From contig NZ_KB895432.1 in NCBI RefSeq assembly GCF_000374845.1, forward strand, positions 1 through 61,144: a stretch of DNA of 61,144 nucleotides, written 5' to 3'. The notes below the pieces were generated by a model that was not told the DNA's origin, made no database searches, and saw only the letters and a list, made by a program, of their open reading frames with translations. Position numbers and translations under genes: made by a program. The stretch comes from Paenibacillus terrigena DSM 21567 (lineage in GTDB: Bacteria > Bacillota > Bacilli > Paenibacillales > Paenibacillaceae). Within the stretch, counting starts at the first letter, position 1. Each line of letters opens with the position of its first letter. This document shows, in pieces, positions 25,159 through 34,521 of this stretch.

Positions 25159-25225
25159 GACCTAGCCTGAGAATACTTTATCAAACACATCTTGAAGGAA
25201 TATCGCTTAAACGGTCTAAATGTAC

Positions 25226-25265
25226 CTAAAAAACAGTCTAGATAAGAGAATAAACTGTTTTTTTT
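25226..25265 (-). terminator. Terminator downstream of the DUF5054 gene (works either way)
   Basis: On the minus strand AAAACAGTTTA is followed by a loop, GACTGTTTTTT and more T. The plus strand likewise ends in eight T. It lies about 85 bp past the stop of the DUF5054 gene. Confidence 0.65.
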
Positions 25266-25350
25266 GATGAAGAGGCATCGGCGTATGCCCATTTCCAGTG
25301 TAATAATTGTTTACCCTGTGAACAGAGTGAATTATGTTCGCAGGAAATTT

Positions 25351-27357
25351 TTATACCAACACTAACTCAAAACGAGCGAAAATATCTTCTTCATACCACA
25401 TCGTGAAATTAGTTCCCCATGTTGTGTTCAATAGTGTAAACGTAAATTTATTGTTGTCTTGATGGTATTTGTTGTTATAACTTAGATTGTTATTTGTTCC
25501 GATTCCCAAAAGAGGGGCATCAATAGGTTTAATATTGATTTTTTTATCGCTACCATCGTAAATTAACTCTTCAATCATGTGTTGCAACTTATTTCCGTGA
25601 CCTACCACTTCAAAAGGTGAAATAACGGTATCAATTTTACGAATCTTAGTTAAGTACGGCGAATTCAAACGTGGTGTAATGTCAAAAGAATAAATTTCTG
25701 GATAACGAATTGCATCTTTATCCTTTAATAAAAGTGCAATTTCAACTTTATCTCCAAATTGATATTTAACCTTTACAACTCTTGGAGCACCATACTCCTC
25801 CACAGCTCTTTGGCTATACTTTAAAGTTGCAATAATCGAATCATTTTCCTTAACTAATTTCACAACATGTGGTGTGAAATTTTCATTCAATTGAATGCGT
25901 TTTTGAATTTCCATTCCTGGCTTTAAGAAGTCAATTGCCCACCAATTATGTTGTAATTCACGCAAATAGTTGTAACGTAGGTTATCATAGTCATTTTGCC
26001 CAGCAATTGTATAGCTCAGAACCCCGAGTTTGTTGTCCTGATCAAAGTAAAGTGTTCCATCCTTTTCTAAGTGGTTAATTGAACCATCGCTAGCAAACAT
26101 AACTTGATACCCGTTTACCGAAATCAATTCTTCCAAACCACATTCAATACCTTGGTTTTCAAAGATATGATATGGAACTTCGATAAGTTTTTTAATGTTA
26201 TTTTGATCCTTAGGCTCCAAACAAGCTATTGCACGATCAACGTTCTTGCGTTGTTCTTTCCATGAAGACTCATAAAATTTGTACGAACGATCAGTCCACT
26301 CATTATAAGTGAATTGCATTTCGCCAACAGTTGCATCTTTAACAATTCCATAAGCGTAGGTTAAATCAAGATCGGTAATTTGGTCTAAACTACGCGCTCG
26401 TTGGAAGTCTTTCTTTTCATAATTCATATAGTCACTGAAATAGCGTTTGATATCCATTCCGCAAGTATGCTCTGGAACTAACATCGCATAGAAATTAGCA
26501 TCATCATTTTCTATTTTGTTATCAGACATGTAATTAGTTAAAATCCGATAATCACGAATGATTTTCGGATCAGACATCATTCCGTGAATCCATGTGTCCC
26601 CAATCTCCTCTGTAATAACTGGCAGTTGGTCACGTACTTCCCAAATTTCATTTGAAAACTGATCCATTGAAGTCATTTCAAGCTCATAGTCTGGATACTC
26701 ATTCGCCATTTTTGACAAAAAGACGTTAATTTTCTCTTTTGTTCCTGGACCACTATTATCATGAGTATGCATAAACGCCAGCTTGTTATCCATGCAATCA
26801 ATTCCGATTACGCCACCATAGTCGTCTGAATAAGAGACAATTATCTCACTTTCGCCATTCTTCCATAGAAATGTATCTGGAACTTCTGGAATTGAGCTCG
26901 AGCCATTTACACCAATGTGTAGGAATTTAATTCCTTGACGATATAACTCATCAACAATCCCGATAGTATGTCCTGGGACGTCAGTCATCTTTGCGCTTGT
27001 TGTTTTGTATCCATAACGAGCATCTAACTTCTTTGAGATTGAAGTCATGTAATGTAAAGTTTGAGGTGTCATAGTTTCAGATTCAAACGTACACGGGATT
27101 GCGTGCCAGCGAATGTAACCTTTCTTTATGGCGTCGTCTAGCTTTTTACAAGCTTCTTCATCCATGTTTTTGAAGTAATATTCAATAATAAAGCTACCTG
27201 TTGTCCAAACAAAGTCTTTGCCTTCTTTTCTTAAGTCTTCAGCTAAAGTGATTGCGTTTTGAATGTAATCATGGCAATACTTGTGCAAGACATTTTCTGC
27301 TAAATCGGTAAAACCAATGTCAAAATGAGTTTTGTTTACCACATAGATTTTTTTCAT
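25351..27357 (-). CDS. DUF5054 protein, related to GH38 alpha-mannosidases
   Basis: The start at 27357 (MKKIYVVNKTHFDIGFTDLA) follows AAAGGCGTG. The longer frame to 27450 adds 31 poorly conserved residues. The 668-residue product has the N-terminal H11-x-D13 pair of GH38-type metal sites, TDVPGHTIGIVDELYRQGIK in the catalytic barrel, and a long beta-sandwich C-terminal half. This is the layout of DUF5054 proteins, distant relatives of alpha-mannosidases. The activity is unproven; a glycosidase on alpha-linked sugars is likely. There is no signal peptide, so it acts in the cytoplasm. It is markedly AT-rich compared with its right-hand neighbour, a hint of transfer. Confidence 0.75.
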   Translation of the reverse strand: MKKIYVVNKTHFDIGFTDLAENVLHKYCHDYIQNAITLAEDLRKEGKDFVWTTGSFIIEYYFKNMDEEACKKLDDAIKKGYIRWHAIPCTFESETMTPQTLHYMTSISKKLDARYGYKTTSAKMTDVPGHTIGIVDELYRQGIKFLHIGVNGSSSIPEVPDTFLWKNGESEIIVSYSDDYGGVIGIDCMDNKLAFMHTHDNSGPGTKEKINVFLSKMANEYPDYELEMTSMDQFSNEIWEVRDQLPVITEEIGDTWIHGMMSDPKIIRDYRILTNYMSDNKIENDDANFYAMLVPEHTCGMDIKRYFSDYMNYEKKDFQRARSLDQITDLDLTYAYGIVKDATVGEMQFTYNEWTDRSYKFYESSWKEQRKNVDRAIACLEPKDQNNIKKLIEVPYHIFENQGIECGLEELISVNGYQVMFASDGSINHLEKDGTLYFDQDNKLGVLSYTIAGQNDYDNLRYNYLRELQHNWWAIDFLKPGMEIQKRIQLNENFTPHVVKLVKENDSIIATLKYSQRAVEEYGAPRVVKVKYQFGDKVEIALLLKDKDAIRYPEIYSFDITPRLNSPYLTKIRKIDTVISPFEVVGHGNKLQHMIEELIYDGSDKKINIKPIDAPLLGIGTNNNLSYNNKYHQDNNKFTFTLLNTTWGTNFTMWYEEDIFARFELVLV

Positions 27358-27714
27358 TTCTATAATCACGCCTTTCTTAGTCATAATACGTCGTGAAATA
27401 ATTGCTTTCAGGCTTTTACTCCACTTTTGATTTTTACAAGGTTCGGCCATTCCAATTCGGACTCTGAATCATGATCTCTCATAAAATACCTCTTAATAAT
27501 TAATTATTGGTATTTCACTTAACATCTCCGCATATTGTGGGGTATTCGAAGTAATAATAGGTCATTCCATACGTCTAGTATTTATTTTATACGGACACAT
27601 CTTTATAAAATCCTGACATTTTAATGTGTCTACCACCTGTTTCATACGATAAAATCTGATAAAACCAAATCAATCGCGAAAAAGTCATTAATACTCTAAT
27701 TGAATTGTTTAATT

Positions 27715-27753
27715 AAACTGCCCGTTAGTTTAAATAACGGAACGTCAGTTTAA
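27715..27753 (+). repeat. Solitary left half of the bipartite repeat
   Basis: AAACTGCCCGTTAGTTTAAA followed by TAACGGAACGTCAGTTTAAT. The second piece is a rough inverse of the first, so this may be a copy that lost its central hairpin. Confidence 0.5.
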
Positions 27754-28008
27754 TACTATATTTTCACAGTCTACAACTTTATTTTCACTGGACATTTGGC
27801 GTCCTTTCTAAGGCAGAGAACATTTGAATTTGTAAGCACTAGAGGAGACTCGACTTGCTATAATGGATTTTCGCAATATGGGACACACGTTGGAACATCT
27901 TCATCTATAATGGATTGTCGCAGGATAGCTGCTGCTAAATAGAGGCATTAAATGTTTTATGGTTAATTCTAGTGGATTCATCCAATATAGCAAGCAGGTT
28001 TAGCACCT

Positions 28009-28045
28009 AAAGAAATGAGGCCAACCAGAAGTTTCTGGCTGACCT
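28009..28045 (-). terminator. Terminator-like stem after the GTPase gene
   Basis: On the minus strand AGGTCAGCCAGAA pairs with TTCTGGTTGGCCT (two wobble positions) with a two-base loop, followed by the T-rich CATTTCTTT. It lies 66 bp past the gene. Confidence 0.6.
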
Positions 28046-28110
28046 AATAAAACGAAAAGAGAACCTACTCTCACAGATTCTCCTCTTCCACATATATTCT
28101 TATGATTGAG

Positions 28111-30060
28111 TTACCCCTGCAAAGCCTTTCTCACACTGAGAATGTACTTCGATTGATCCAACGGATTCACTCCGCGCCGTTGGCGCTCCGCCTTCACATC
28201 AGGTGGACAGACCTCATATCCATCGAAAAAGGTTGCAATCGTTCCCCGCCCCTTCGTCAAAGAACCCAGCTCCATTGGATAATCTAGGGATGTAGCTACA
28301 GGCACCCGACCCTCAATGACCATCCTGTCTCCATATAGGCTTCGCGGTTCAAAGGTTCCCCGCATCAGAATAAGGTCATTCATTACACGCCCACCGAACT
28401 CCTCCGGTACGACAATGCGGAACTGTAAGATCGGCTCCAGCAATTGCGTCCCTACATTGGCCAGTCCGTCCATAATGCCCATAGGCGTCGCTACGGCGAA
28501 ATCAAGCGGATGCGTATGCCATACATGATGCTCGCCATCGATTAGCTTCACCGTCAAATCCGTAACTTCCCAGCCATGCAATCCTTGCTGCAGCGCTTCG
28601 GGAACTCTTCGAGCCACTTCATTCTGATACTGGAGGAGCAGCTTTTCCGTTCGAACATCGGCTTCATAGTGCAGACCGCTGCCGCGCGGCCCAGGCTCAA
28701 TCCTGAAGCGGAGAATCGCCCAACAAGGCTTCGGCATCGTATAGGCAATAAACCCTTCTCCGGCAAGTGCCGGCGTTTCTTTATAGATGACGGAGGGTTG
28801 TCCGAATTGTACTTGCAGCCCATACCGATTTGCCAGCATATTCGTTAGGATCTCCAGCTGAATGGGGCCCATCACTTTCACGTGGAGCTCCCGCTCATCC
28901 TGCATCCACTGCACGTCAAGCAGCGGATCCTCATCAGATAGTTCTTGCAGCGCTTGAACAACCCTCGGATATTCCGCTTCGTTCACCCAATGCGCTTGAA
29001 CCGTCAAGAGCGGTACAGCAAGCCGCGCTTCATCCGGAATCGCGTCCGGTCGACCCAACATATCCCCAATTCGGACCTGCGTCATCCCGCAGACAGCGGC
29101 AATATCTCCGGCTTGAAGGACGCCGATATCTTCTGACCGTCCACCGTCTACTTTACGAATTTGCGTAATCTTCTCTTCTAACTGCTGTGTATGATTATAG
29201 ATCATATCCCGATTCCGCATGACTCCTTCATATAGACGAACATATGCCATCCGCCCCATCGTCTTATCGCGTTCAATTTTGAACACAATCCCTGACAACG
29301 GCGCTTCCGTATCTCCCTGCGCTGCGGGCAAATATTCAACCATGGCATCCATGACTGCCGTTACGCCAATTCCCTTACCTGCCGCACCGTAGAAGAGCGG
29401 AAAGATCTCTGCCCGCTGCGACATATCGATCGCATGCTGTTTCCAATCGGATAGGTTGATCGTGTCACCGTTCAAATAACGCTGAAGCAAGTCCTCGTTC
29501 CGATCCGCAAGGAATTCATAGACCGACTCATCTCCGTTCATCCAACCATTCTCTGCTCCCCGGAAATCTTGTTCGACACCGATGGGCACTTGAAGCGGGA
29601 TCACATCAGCAGACAAATATTTATGAATACCTTCCATCACAGATGCTGCATCCGCTCCGATACGATCCATTTTGTTCACGAAAATAAGAGTTGGAATCCG
29701 CAGCTTGCGTAGCGCGTTCCAGATCACCTCCGTCTGAGCCTGCACACCTTCGACAGCGGAAATAATCAGCACAGCACCGTCCATGACGCGTAAGGATCGT
29801 TCTACTTCGGACAGAAAATCCACGTGGCCCGGGGTGTCTACGAGATTCACGGATTGCCCTTTCCATTGAAAAGATGTCATCGCTGCTCGAACCGAAATCC
29901 CTCGTTCTTTCTCAATATCCATCGAATCCGTCAAAGCGGTGCCCGCATCCACGCTGCCTAAGGATCGAATCCGACCGCTCTCATATAACATATGCTCCGT
30001 CGTTGTCGTCTTTCCCGCATCCACATGCGCAAAAATGCCGACGTTGCGTTGTTGTCCCAT
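28111..30060 (-). CDS. TetM-like ribosomal-protection / EF-G-type GTPase
   Basis: From the ATG at 30060 (GAGG 8 bp upstream) the product is 649 residues. A second in-frame ATG at 30090 with AAAGGGAATT upstream would add ten. The GTPase motifs are AHVDAGKT (11-18), the switch region ERGISVRAA, DTPGHVDF and NKMD. EF-G domains II to V follow, and the length matches the TetM/OtrA group. Such proteins dislodge tetracycline from the ribosome. A drug target here is inferred from the family and not proven; many Bacillota carry uncharacterised paralogues. It is monocistronic. Confidence 0.88.
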   Translation of the reverse strand: MGQQRNVGIFAHVDAGKTTTTEHMLYESGRIRSLGSVDAGTALTDSMDIEKERGISVRAAMTSFQWKGQSVNLVDTPGHVDFLSEVERSLRVMDGAVLIISAVEGVQAQTEVIWNALRKLRIPTLIFVNKMDRIGADAASVMEGIHKYLSADVIPLQVPIGVEQDFRGAENGWMNGDESVYEFLADRNEDLLQRYLNGDTINLSDWKQHAIDMSQRAEIFPLFYGAAGKGIGVTAVMDAMVEYLPAAQGDTEAPLSGIVFKIERDKTMGRMAYVRLYEGVMRNRDMIYNHTQQLEEKITQIRKVDGGRSEDIGVLQAGDIAAVCGMTQVRIGDMLGRPDAIPDEARLAVPLLTVQAHWVNEAEYPRVVQALQELSDEDPLLDVQWMQDERELHVKVMGPIQLEILTNMLANRYGLQVQFGQPSVIYKETPALAGEGFIAYTMPKPCWAILRFRIEPGPRGSGLHYEADVRTEKLLLQYQNEVARRVPEALQQGLHGWEVTDLTVKLIDGEHHVWHTHPLDFAVATPMGIMDGLANVGTQLLEPILQFRIVVPEEFGGRVMNDLILMRGTFEPRSLYGDRMVIEGRVPVATSLDYPMELGSLTKGRGTIATFFDGYEVCPPDVKAERQRRGVNPLDQSKYILSVRKALQG

Positions 30061-30265
30061 TGTAAATACCTCTATATCTACTGTGTCCATAATATAATTC
30101 CCTTTCTTTATCTACCGCTTTTCGAAGAATTCTCCAATTACCCCCCATTTACCTTAATAATCAGAGCAATGGTTGCGTTAAACTTCCCTTTAGTTGAGTA
30201 ACTGTTATTCTTATATCCATTTCATATTTACGGTGGTAGAGTACTCGTCGACGTTCCCCACGCAG

Positions 30266-30337
30266 CTAGGCATAAATTTGTATGGTTGATGCTTTTTGAT
30301 GCCCCAACATGCCTTGAATCTTCGAGCTCTCCCCCAA
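30266..30337 (-). pseudogene. C-terminal remnant of a tyrosine recombinase/integrase
   Basis: A 23-codon frame without a start reads LGESSKIQGMLGHQKASTIQ and ends IYA. It matches the LGH-x-K-x-ST-x-x-IYA end of phage and ICE integrases, including the box II histidine and the nucleophilic tyrosine. No other integrase part was found around it. The gap 30061-30978 otherwise holds only one bipartite repeat and scattered AT-rich sequence. Confidence 0.7.
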
Positions 30338-30535
30338 TCAGCGATCCGTTTTAATGCCTACCTGATCGTCGGAATACCCATTCGACTTGTTGGATGTGTA
30401 TCGGATACAATTGTGTGATTTGGTTGTTTTCACGATTATCACTCCTGCGACTGTATCCGAGTTATCAAGAAAATTTAATTTATAGGAATTTCGTTATATA
30501 ATTCGTCCCCTTCAAATAAATACCTGCTTATTAAA

Positions 30536-30619
30536 CTAAACTGAATGTTAGCGCAACAAGGCCGCCAAACGAGCTGGCAGCCTTGTCATGGTTGAACTAA
30601 CGTGTCCCGTTAGTTCAAT
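30536..30619 (+). repeat. Bipartite repeat, divergent centre
   Basis: The left arm is CTAAACTGAATGTTAGCGC. The central stem is CAAGGCCGCC paired with GGCAGCCTTG. The right arm is CTAACGTGTCCCGTTAGTTC. Confidence 0.75.
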
Positions 30620-30978
30620 AACAGCCAATTATAATTTTTTCTTTTGTATTCTTTTAATAAATATCCAAGTGTAATAAATTTACCAAAAAACAATAGGAAC
30701 TAATAACATATAAGGTCTCTTATTGCTGGAAGACCCGATTTTATTATAATGATTGCATCAAACATTGGGTAGCAAAAGACATGTCCATTTTAGAAAGCGA
30801 AATCCATTCTTATTCGCAGATCACACTAACTATGACCCAAAAATATACGCAACTTCTCGTCGCATCCCAAGGTGGTGTGTTGACTTCGTTCTATGAACAA
30901 AAAAACCGCCACCATGCAGAATAATCTGCGAATGATGACGACTCTTCTAAGATTCACAACTTCGAAGCGAATTCGGCG

Positions 30979-31383
30979 CTACTCTTTTTTTGAAGCGTTC
31001 CGCAAGGTTTGCATCGCTTTCCGGTAATCGGCGTCGGACATCTTGCCGAAGTTGACGGGCTGCCGGTTATCCGTTTTCTCCGTGGTTTGTTTTAATTGCC
31101 TGAGCGATTGCCGGAAGGATGCGTTATTTGCTGCAGACGGTGAGACAACCTCCCGTTCTACTGGCGTATCCTGACTTACGCTTGCGAGAGGCTCATCGGT
31201 GAGCGGAGCATCCTCGTGCAACTCGGCTTCCGTTACCGTCTCGGTAACAGGTTCTGTCTTCGTTACGGAGTCAGTTGTTGTGGATGATCCTTGCCTAGAT
31301 GACCGATTCGCATGCCGTACGTTCACTATGATTAAGATGATAATGACAACAAGCGCCACAATGCCATATCCGATAATGAGCAT
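30979..31383 (-). CDS. Hypothetical membrane-anchored protein
   Basis: The 134-residue product has one N-terminal membrane helix (MLIIGYGIVALVVIIILIIV). A long low-complexity Thr/Glu/Ser-rich region (about 30-85) follows, then a basic helical tail with FRQSLRQLKQTTEK and YRKAMQTLRNASKKE. No family is recognised. Its ATG lies 4 bp after the stop of the flavoprotein gene, with GGGGTGAG overlapping that stop, so the two form an operon. Confidence 0.75.
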   Translation of the reverse strand: MLIIGYGIVALVVIIILIIVNVRHANRSSRQGSSTTTDSVTKTEPVTETVTEAELHEDAPLTDEPLASVSQDTPVEREVVSPSAANNASFRQSLRQLKQTTEKTDNRQPVNFGKMSDADYRKAMQTLRNASKKE

Positions 31384-31387
31384 TCGA

Positions 31388-31939
31388 TCATCTCACCCCT
31401 CGGCCTGTCATTTTGCCCGCTAAGCGCGCGACGCGTTCGCCTAATGCTTTTCCTAGTGCCATTTCATCCTCGCTCGGTAAATTGGGTGAATCGTCTGGCG
31501 ATTCTTCCAAGCGGCAAGTGATCCCTACGCCGTAGTACGATCCATATAACACATTTTCGGGAACAGTAGCCGGCAATCCAACGATTATCATACCTTGGTG
31601 AAGCATCGGCGTAATCAAATTTAACATCGTAGCTTCAATACCGCCATGTTCGGTCGCGATCGTACAGAAGACTGCCCCCAGCTTGTCCACCAGCTTACCG
31701 TGAGCCCATAAATAACCTAGTTTGTCGATCCACGTCTTCAGACCTGCGCTGATACTGCCAAAATGCCCAGGACAACCCCAAATGATCGCATCCATGCGCT
31801 CAAGTTCATGAACATCCGCTTGATCCACATGGTACAGATATGCATGAGCTCCTTGAACGCCCTGTACGCCTTGCGCTATTGCCTTCGCCAAAGCCTCCGT
31901 ATGGCCATCCTCGCTGTCGTACACGATATATATGTTCAT
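31388..31939 (-). CDS. WrbA-like flavodoxin / NAD(P)H:quinone oxidoreductase
   Basis: The 183-residue protein starts [20 protein letters not shown], the phosphate-binding loop of a flavodoxin fold. It has [20 protein letters not shown], close to the WrbA FMN-binding pattern, and a [19 protein letters not shown] segment before the third FMN loop. It probably transfers two electrons to quinones with FMN as cofactor. A tandem GVQGVQGA lies near residue 25. It is divergent from the efflux pair at 32 kb, with a dyad in the shared upstream region. Confidence 0.85.
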   Translation of the reverse strand: MNIYIVYDSEDGHTEALAKAIAQGVQGVQGAHAYLYHVDQADVHELERMDAIIWGCPGHFGSISAGLKTWIDKLGYLWAHGKLVDKLGAVFCTIATEHGGIEATMLNLITPMLHQGMIIVGLPATVPENVLYGSYYGVGITCRLEESPDDSPNLPSEDEMALGKALGERVARLAGKMTGRGVR

Positions 31940-32003
31940 GCATGCTTTCCCTCCAACATCTCTTTACTTGCTGCTATATACTTTTCCTCGATCGTCCTAT
32001 TAC

Positions 32004-32021
32004 TATCCATCTTTATGGATA
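32004..32021. promoter_or_regulatory. Perfect dyad between the divergent flavoprotein and efflux genes
   Basis: TATCCAT and ATGGATA form a perfect 7-bp inverted repeat with a 4-bp spacer, 65 bp before the flavoprotein start and 75 bp before the HlyD start. It is a candidate operator. No regulator gene lies next to it. Confidence 0.45.
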
Positions 32022-32095
32022 ATTGGCAAGCGCTATCGAAACACTAAGTTCCAACACACTAACAATTGCTCTGCAATAGGAAGGAATCGATCGAA

Positions 32096-32734
32096 ATGAA
32101 AAGCTCTCGAATTGTCATTGTGAATATTCTGGTACTTCTCATTCTGTTAGGGGGAGGTGCCGTTGCCGTCTACTATTACAATCAGTCCATCAACTATATT
32201 TCAACGGACAATGCCAAGGTAGACGGTCAAGCTATCACGATAGCATCGACGTCTCCAGGCTTGCTGCAGTCTTGGCGAGGCAAGGTAGGCGATACGTATA
32301 CGGCTGGGCAAGATCTTGGCACGGTGCTCACGGATAAAGGCAATGTATCCATTAAGATGCCACATTCCGCTACAATCGTCCTACAAAACGCCGCGGTCAA
32401 TACCGTTGTCGGAGCAGGAATGTCGCTTGCGAAAGCGTTCGATCTAGGGGACTTGTACGTCACCGCCAATGTGAAAGAGACTCAGATTAACGACGTGAAA
32501 GTGAATCAGACCGTCGATGTTTACGTAGACTCTTTTCCCGGTACGGCACTGACAGGCAAGGTCGATCAGATTGGACTTGCAACCGCCGGAACCTTTTCCC
32601 TATTACCTACCTCCAACACGACAGGAAATTATACGAAGGTGACGCAAGTCATTCCTATCAAAATCTCTTTGGACGGGTATCGCGGTCTCGGATTGGTTCC
32701 CGGGATGAGCGTATCTATACGTATCCATAAATAA
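32096..32734 (+). CDS. HlyD/EmrA-type membrane fusion protein of an efflux pump
   Basis: The start at 32096 follows AGGAAGG. The 212-residue product has an N-terminal membrane anchor (IVIVNILVLLILLGGGAVAV) and STDNAKVDGQAITIASTSPG, the EmrA-like barrel-sandwich entry. The lipoyl half is completed by SIKMPHSATIVLQNAAVNTV and a beta-barrel ends LVPGMSVSIRIH. The long helical hairpin of Gram-negative EmrA is missing, as usual in Gram-positives. It pairs with the DHA2 transporter 11 bp downstream. Confidence 0.88.
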   Translation: MKSSRIVIVNILVLLILLGGGAVAVYYYNQSINYISTDNAKVDGQAITIASTSPGLLQSWRGKVGDTYTAGQDLGTVLTDKGNVSIKMPHSATIVLQNAAVNTVVGAGMSLAKAFDLGDLYVTANVKETQINDVKVNQTVDVYVDSFPGTALTGKVDQIGLATAGTFSLLPTSNTTGNYTKVTQVIPIKISLDGYRGLGLVPGMSVSIRIHK

Positions 32735-32745
32735 GGGGGGGCCAC

Positions 32746-34269
32746 ATGAGCGAAAAAAGTATAGCACCCACGGTTACCGTTCTCATTCTGGGGATGTTCA
32801 TCGCGATCTTGAACCAAACCATGGTGAATGTTGCCATCCCGCACATGATGACGGATTTGAATGTGTCCACGACGACGGTTCAATGGTTATCAACAGGGTT
32901 CATGCTGGCCAATGCGATTATGATTCCCATCAGTGCCTTTCTGATGGAGTCCATTTCGACCCGTATCCTGTTCGCCATGGCGATGGCGATGTTCACGATC
33001 GGATCCCTCATTTGCGGCTTGGGCCCGACCTTCTCCATTGTATTGGTCGGCCGCATCGTGCAAGCCATTGGAGCGGGCGTATTGATGCCGCTCGTCACCA
33101 ATATCTTCCTGCGCATCTTCCCCCCCGAGCATATGGGGCGCGCCATGGGCATGATGGGGATTGCGATGATGTTCGCGCCTGCGCTCGGACCGACCTTTGC
33201 AGGCTACATGGTGGAGCATTTTTCATGGCGCATCTTGTTCTTTGTCATGGTTCCGCTCGGCGCGATCGAAGTCATCCTGACGTTCAAATATTTGTCTAAT
33301 ATACTGAAGCTCACTTACCCTAAGCTGGATTGGCAAGGGGCCGTCTTATCGACCGTAGGCTTTGGAGCGCTGCTGTATGGGCTTAGCGAGGCTGGAAGCA
33401 GAGGCTGGGGAGATCCTGTCGTGGATATTTCCATTATCGTCGGAGTCCTATCCCTCATCTTCTTCGTCATAAGGGAGATGACAACAAGCAGCCCTCTTTT
33501 GAATTTGACGGTATTCAAAAATCTCACCTTTACCATGTCGACCGTCGTAAGCGTCATCGTGAATATGGCAATGTTCGGGGCGATGCTCCTACTCCCGATT
33601 TATGTTCAGAATATTCGGGGCTATACCGCTTTGGAGTCGGGGTTGCTGCTGCTGCCTGGAGCACTGCTGATGGGTGTGATGTCGCCGATCTCGGGTACGT
33701 TATTTGATAAATTTGGCGTAAGGCCGCTCGCGATCATCGGATTAGTTATCACTTCGATTACAACCTATCAGTTCACGAAGTTAACCGATGAGTCGACGTA
33801 TTACCACCTGATGACGCTCTATGCGCTAAGAAGTTTCGGGATTTCCTTCATTATGATGACGATCATGACCGAGGGGCTCAATGCGCTGCCTCCGAAATTA
33901 AAGAGCCATGGCACGGCGGTGTCCAATACGATGCGCCAGGTTGCCAGTTCATTTGGAACCGCAGTACTTGTAACGGTGATGTCGACAAGAACAACCGAAC
34001 ATGTGGCATCCTATTCGAACAATTTGACGCTGAGCAATACGATTGCATCCGAGAACTTCGCAAACTTGGGTGCAGGCATCTCATCGCTTACAGGACTGCC
34101 TTCAGAAATGGGCGGCGCTTATACGTTATCGATCATTGGAGGATTGGTGACGAAAGCATCCACCATCAGCGGAATTAACGATGCCTTCGTCGTTGCGACA
34201 ATCATTACTGTCATTGGTATTTTCTTCTCGCTGTTCTTGAAGCGGCCCAAGAAAATATCGGAAGGATAA
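32746..34269 (+). CDS. DHA2-family (EmrB/QacA) multidrug efflux MFS transporter
   Basis: The 507-residue protein has about 14 membrane segments. LNQTMVNVAIPHMMTDLNVS and QWLSTGFMLANAIMIPISAF in the first helices and GRIVQAIGAGVLMPLVTNIF are EmrB/QacA markers; GRAMGMMGIAMMFAPALGPT is the antiporter motif C region. It exports drugs against protons, together with the fusion protein just upstream. GGGGGG precedes the ATG. A terminator closes the pair. Confidence 0.92.
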   Translation: MSEKSIAPTVTVLILGMFIAILNQTMVNVAIPHMMTDLNVSTTTVQWLSTGFMLANAIMIPISAFLMESISTRILFAMAMAMFTIGSLICGLGPTFSIVLVGRIVQAIGAGVLMPLVTNIFLRIFPPEHMGRAMGMMGIAMMFAPALGPTFAGYMVEHFSWRILFFVMVPLGAIEVILTFKYLSNILKLTYPKLDWQGAVLSTVGFGALLYGLSEAGSRGWGDPVVDISIIVGVLSLIFFVIREMTTSSPLLNLTVFKNLTFTMSTVVSVIVNMAMFGAMLLLPIYVQNIRGYTALESGLLLLPGALLMGVMSPISGTLFDKFGVRPLAIIGLVITSITTYQFTKLTDESTYYHLMTLYALRSFGISFIMMTIMTEGLNALPPKLKSHGTAVSNTMRQVASSFGTAVLVTVMSTRTTEHVASYSNNLTLSNTIASENFANLGAGISSLTGLPSEMGGAYTLSIIGGLVTKASTISGINDAFVVATIITVIGIFFSLFLKRPKKISEG

Positions 34270-34307
34270 TCGGATGCAGCCTCTATTTGGCAAAGCGTAT
34301 CTTTACC

Positions 34308-34340
34308 AAAGAGCCATAGAATCGCTTCTATGGCTCTTTT
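34308..34340 (+). terminator. Terminator after the efflux pair
   Basis: AAAGAGCCATAGAA pairs with TTCTATGGCTCTTT around TCGC, followed by T. It lies 39 bp past the MFS stop. Confidence 0.9.
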
Positions 34341-34521
34341 TGCGTTCATTGAGCCATGTGCAACCCCAAATCTATGTTTTTAGTCCTGTTTACTTGCCAA
34401 TACCTTACAAATGTGCGCATACTTAATTACACGTTTTCATTCCCCAGCAGATGATCCAAGCTTCTGCCCAGTAGTTACAATAGAAAACTCTACTTATGGA
34501 CTATAATAAACTTTGTTGAAA

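Larger units (their letters stand above)
27358..28110. other. Long gap between the DUF5054 and GTPase genes
   Basis: No gene is supported. It holds a decayed repeat arm at 27715-27753, two copies of CTATAATGGATTNTCGCA (27858-27875 and 27905-27922), a CCAATATAGCAAGC stretch near 27982 and a terminator-like stem at 28009-28045. Confidence 0.5.

Noticed and set aside
30781-30924. 47-codon plus-strand frame starting MSILESEIHSYSQ
   Set aside because: No ribosome site and no recognised family. ATTCGCAGAT and ATCTGCGAAT form a 10-bp inverted repeat around it, but no further support for a mobile element or RNA was found.
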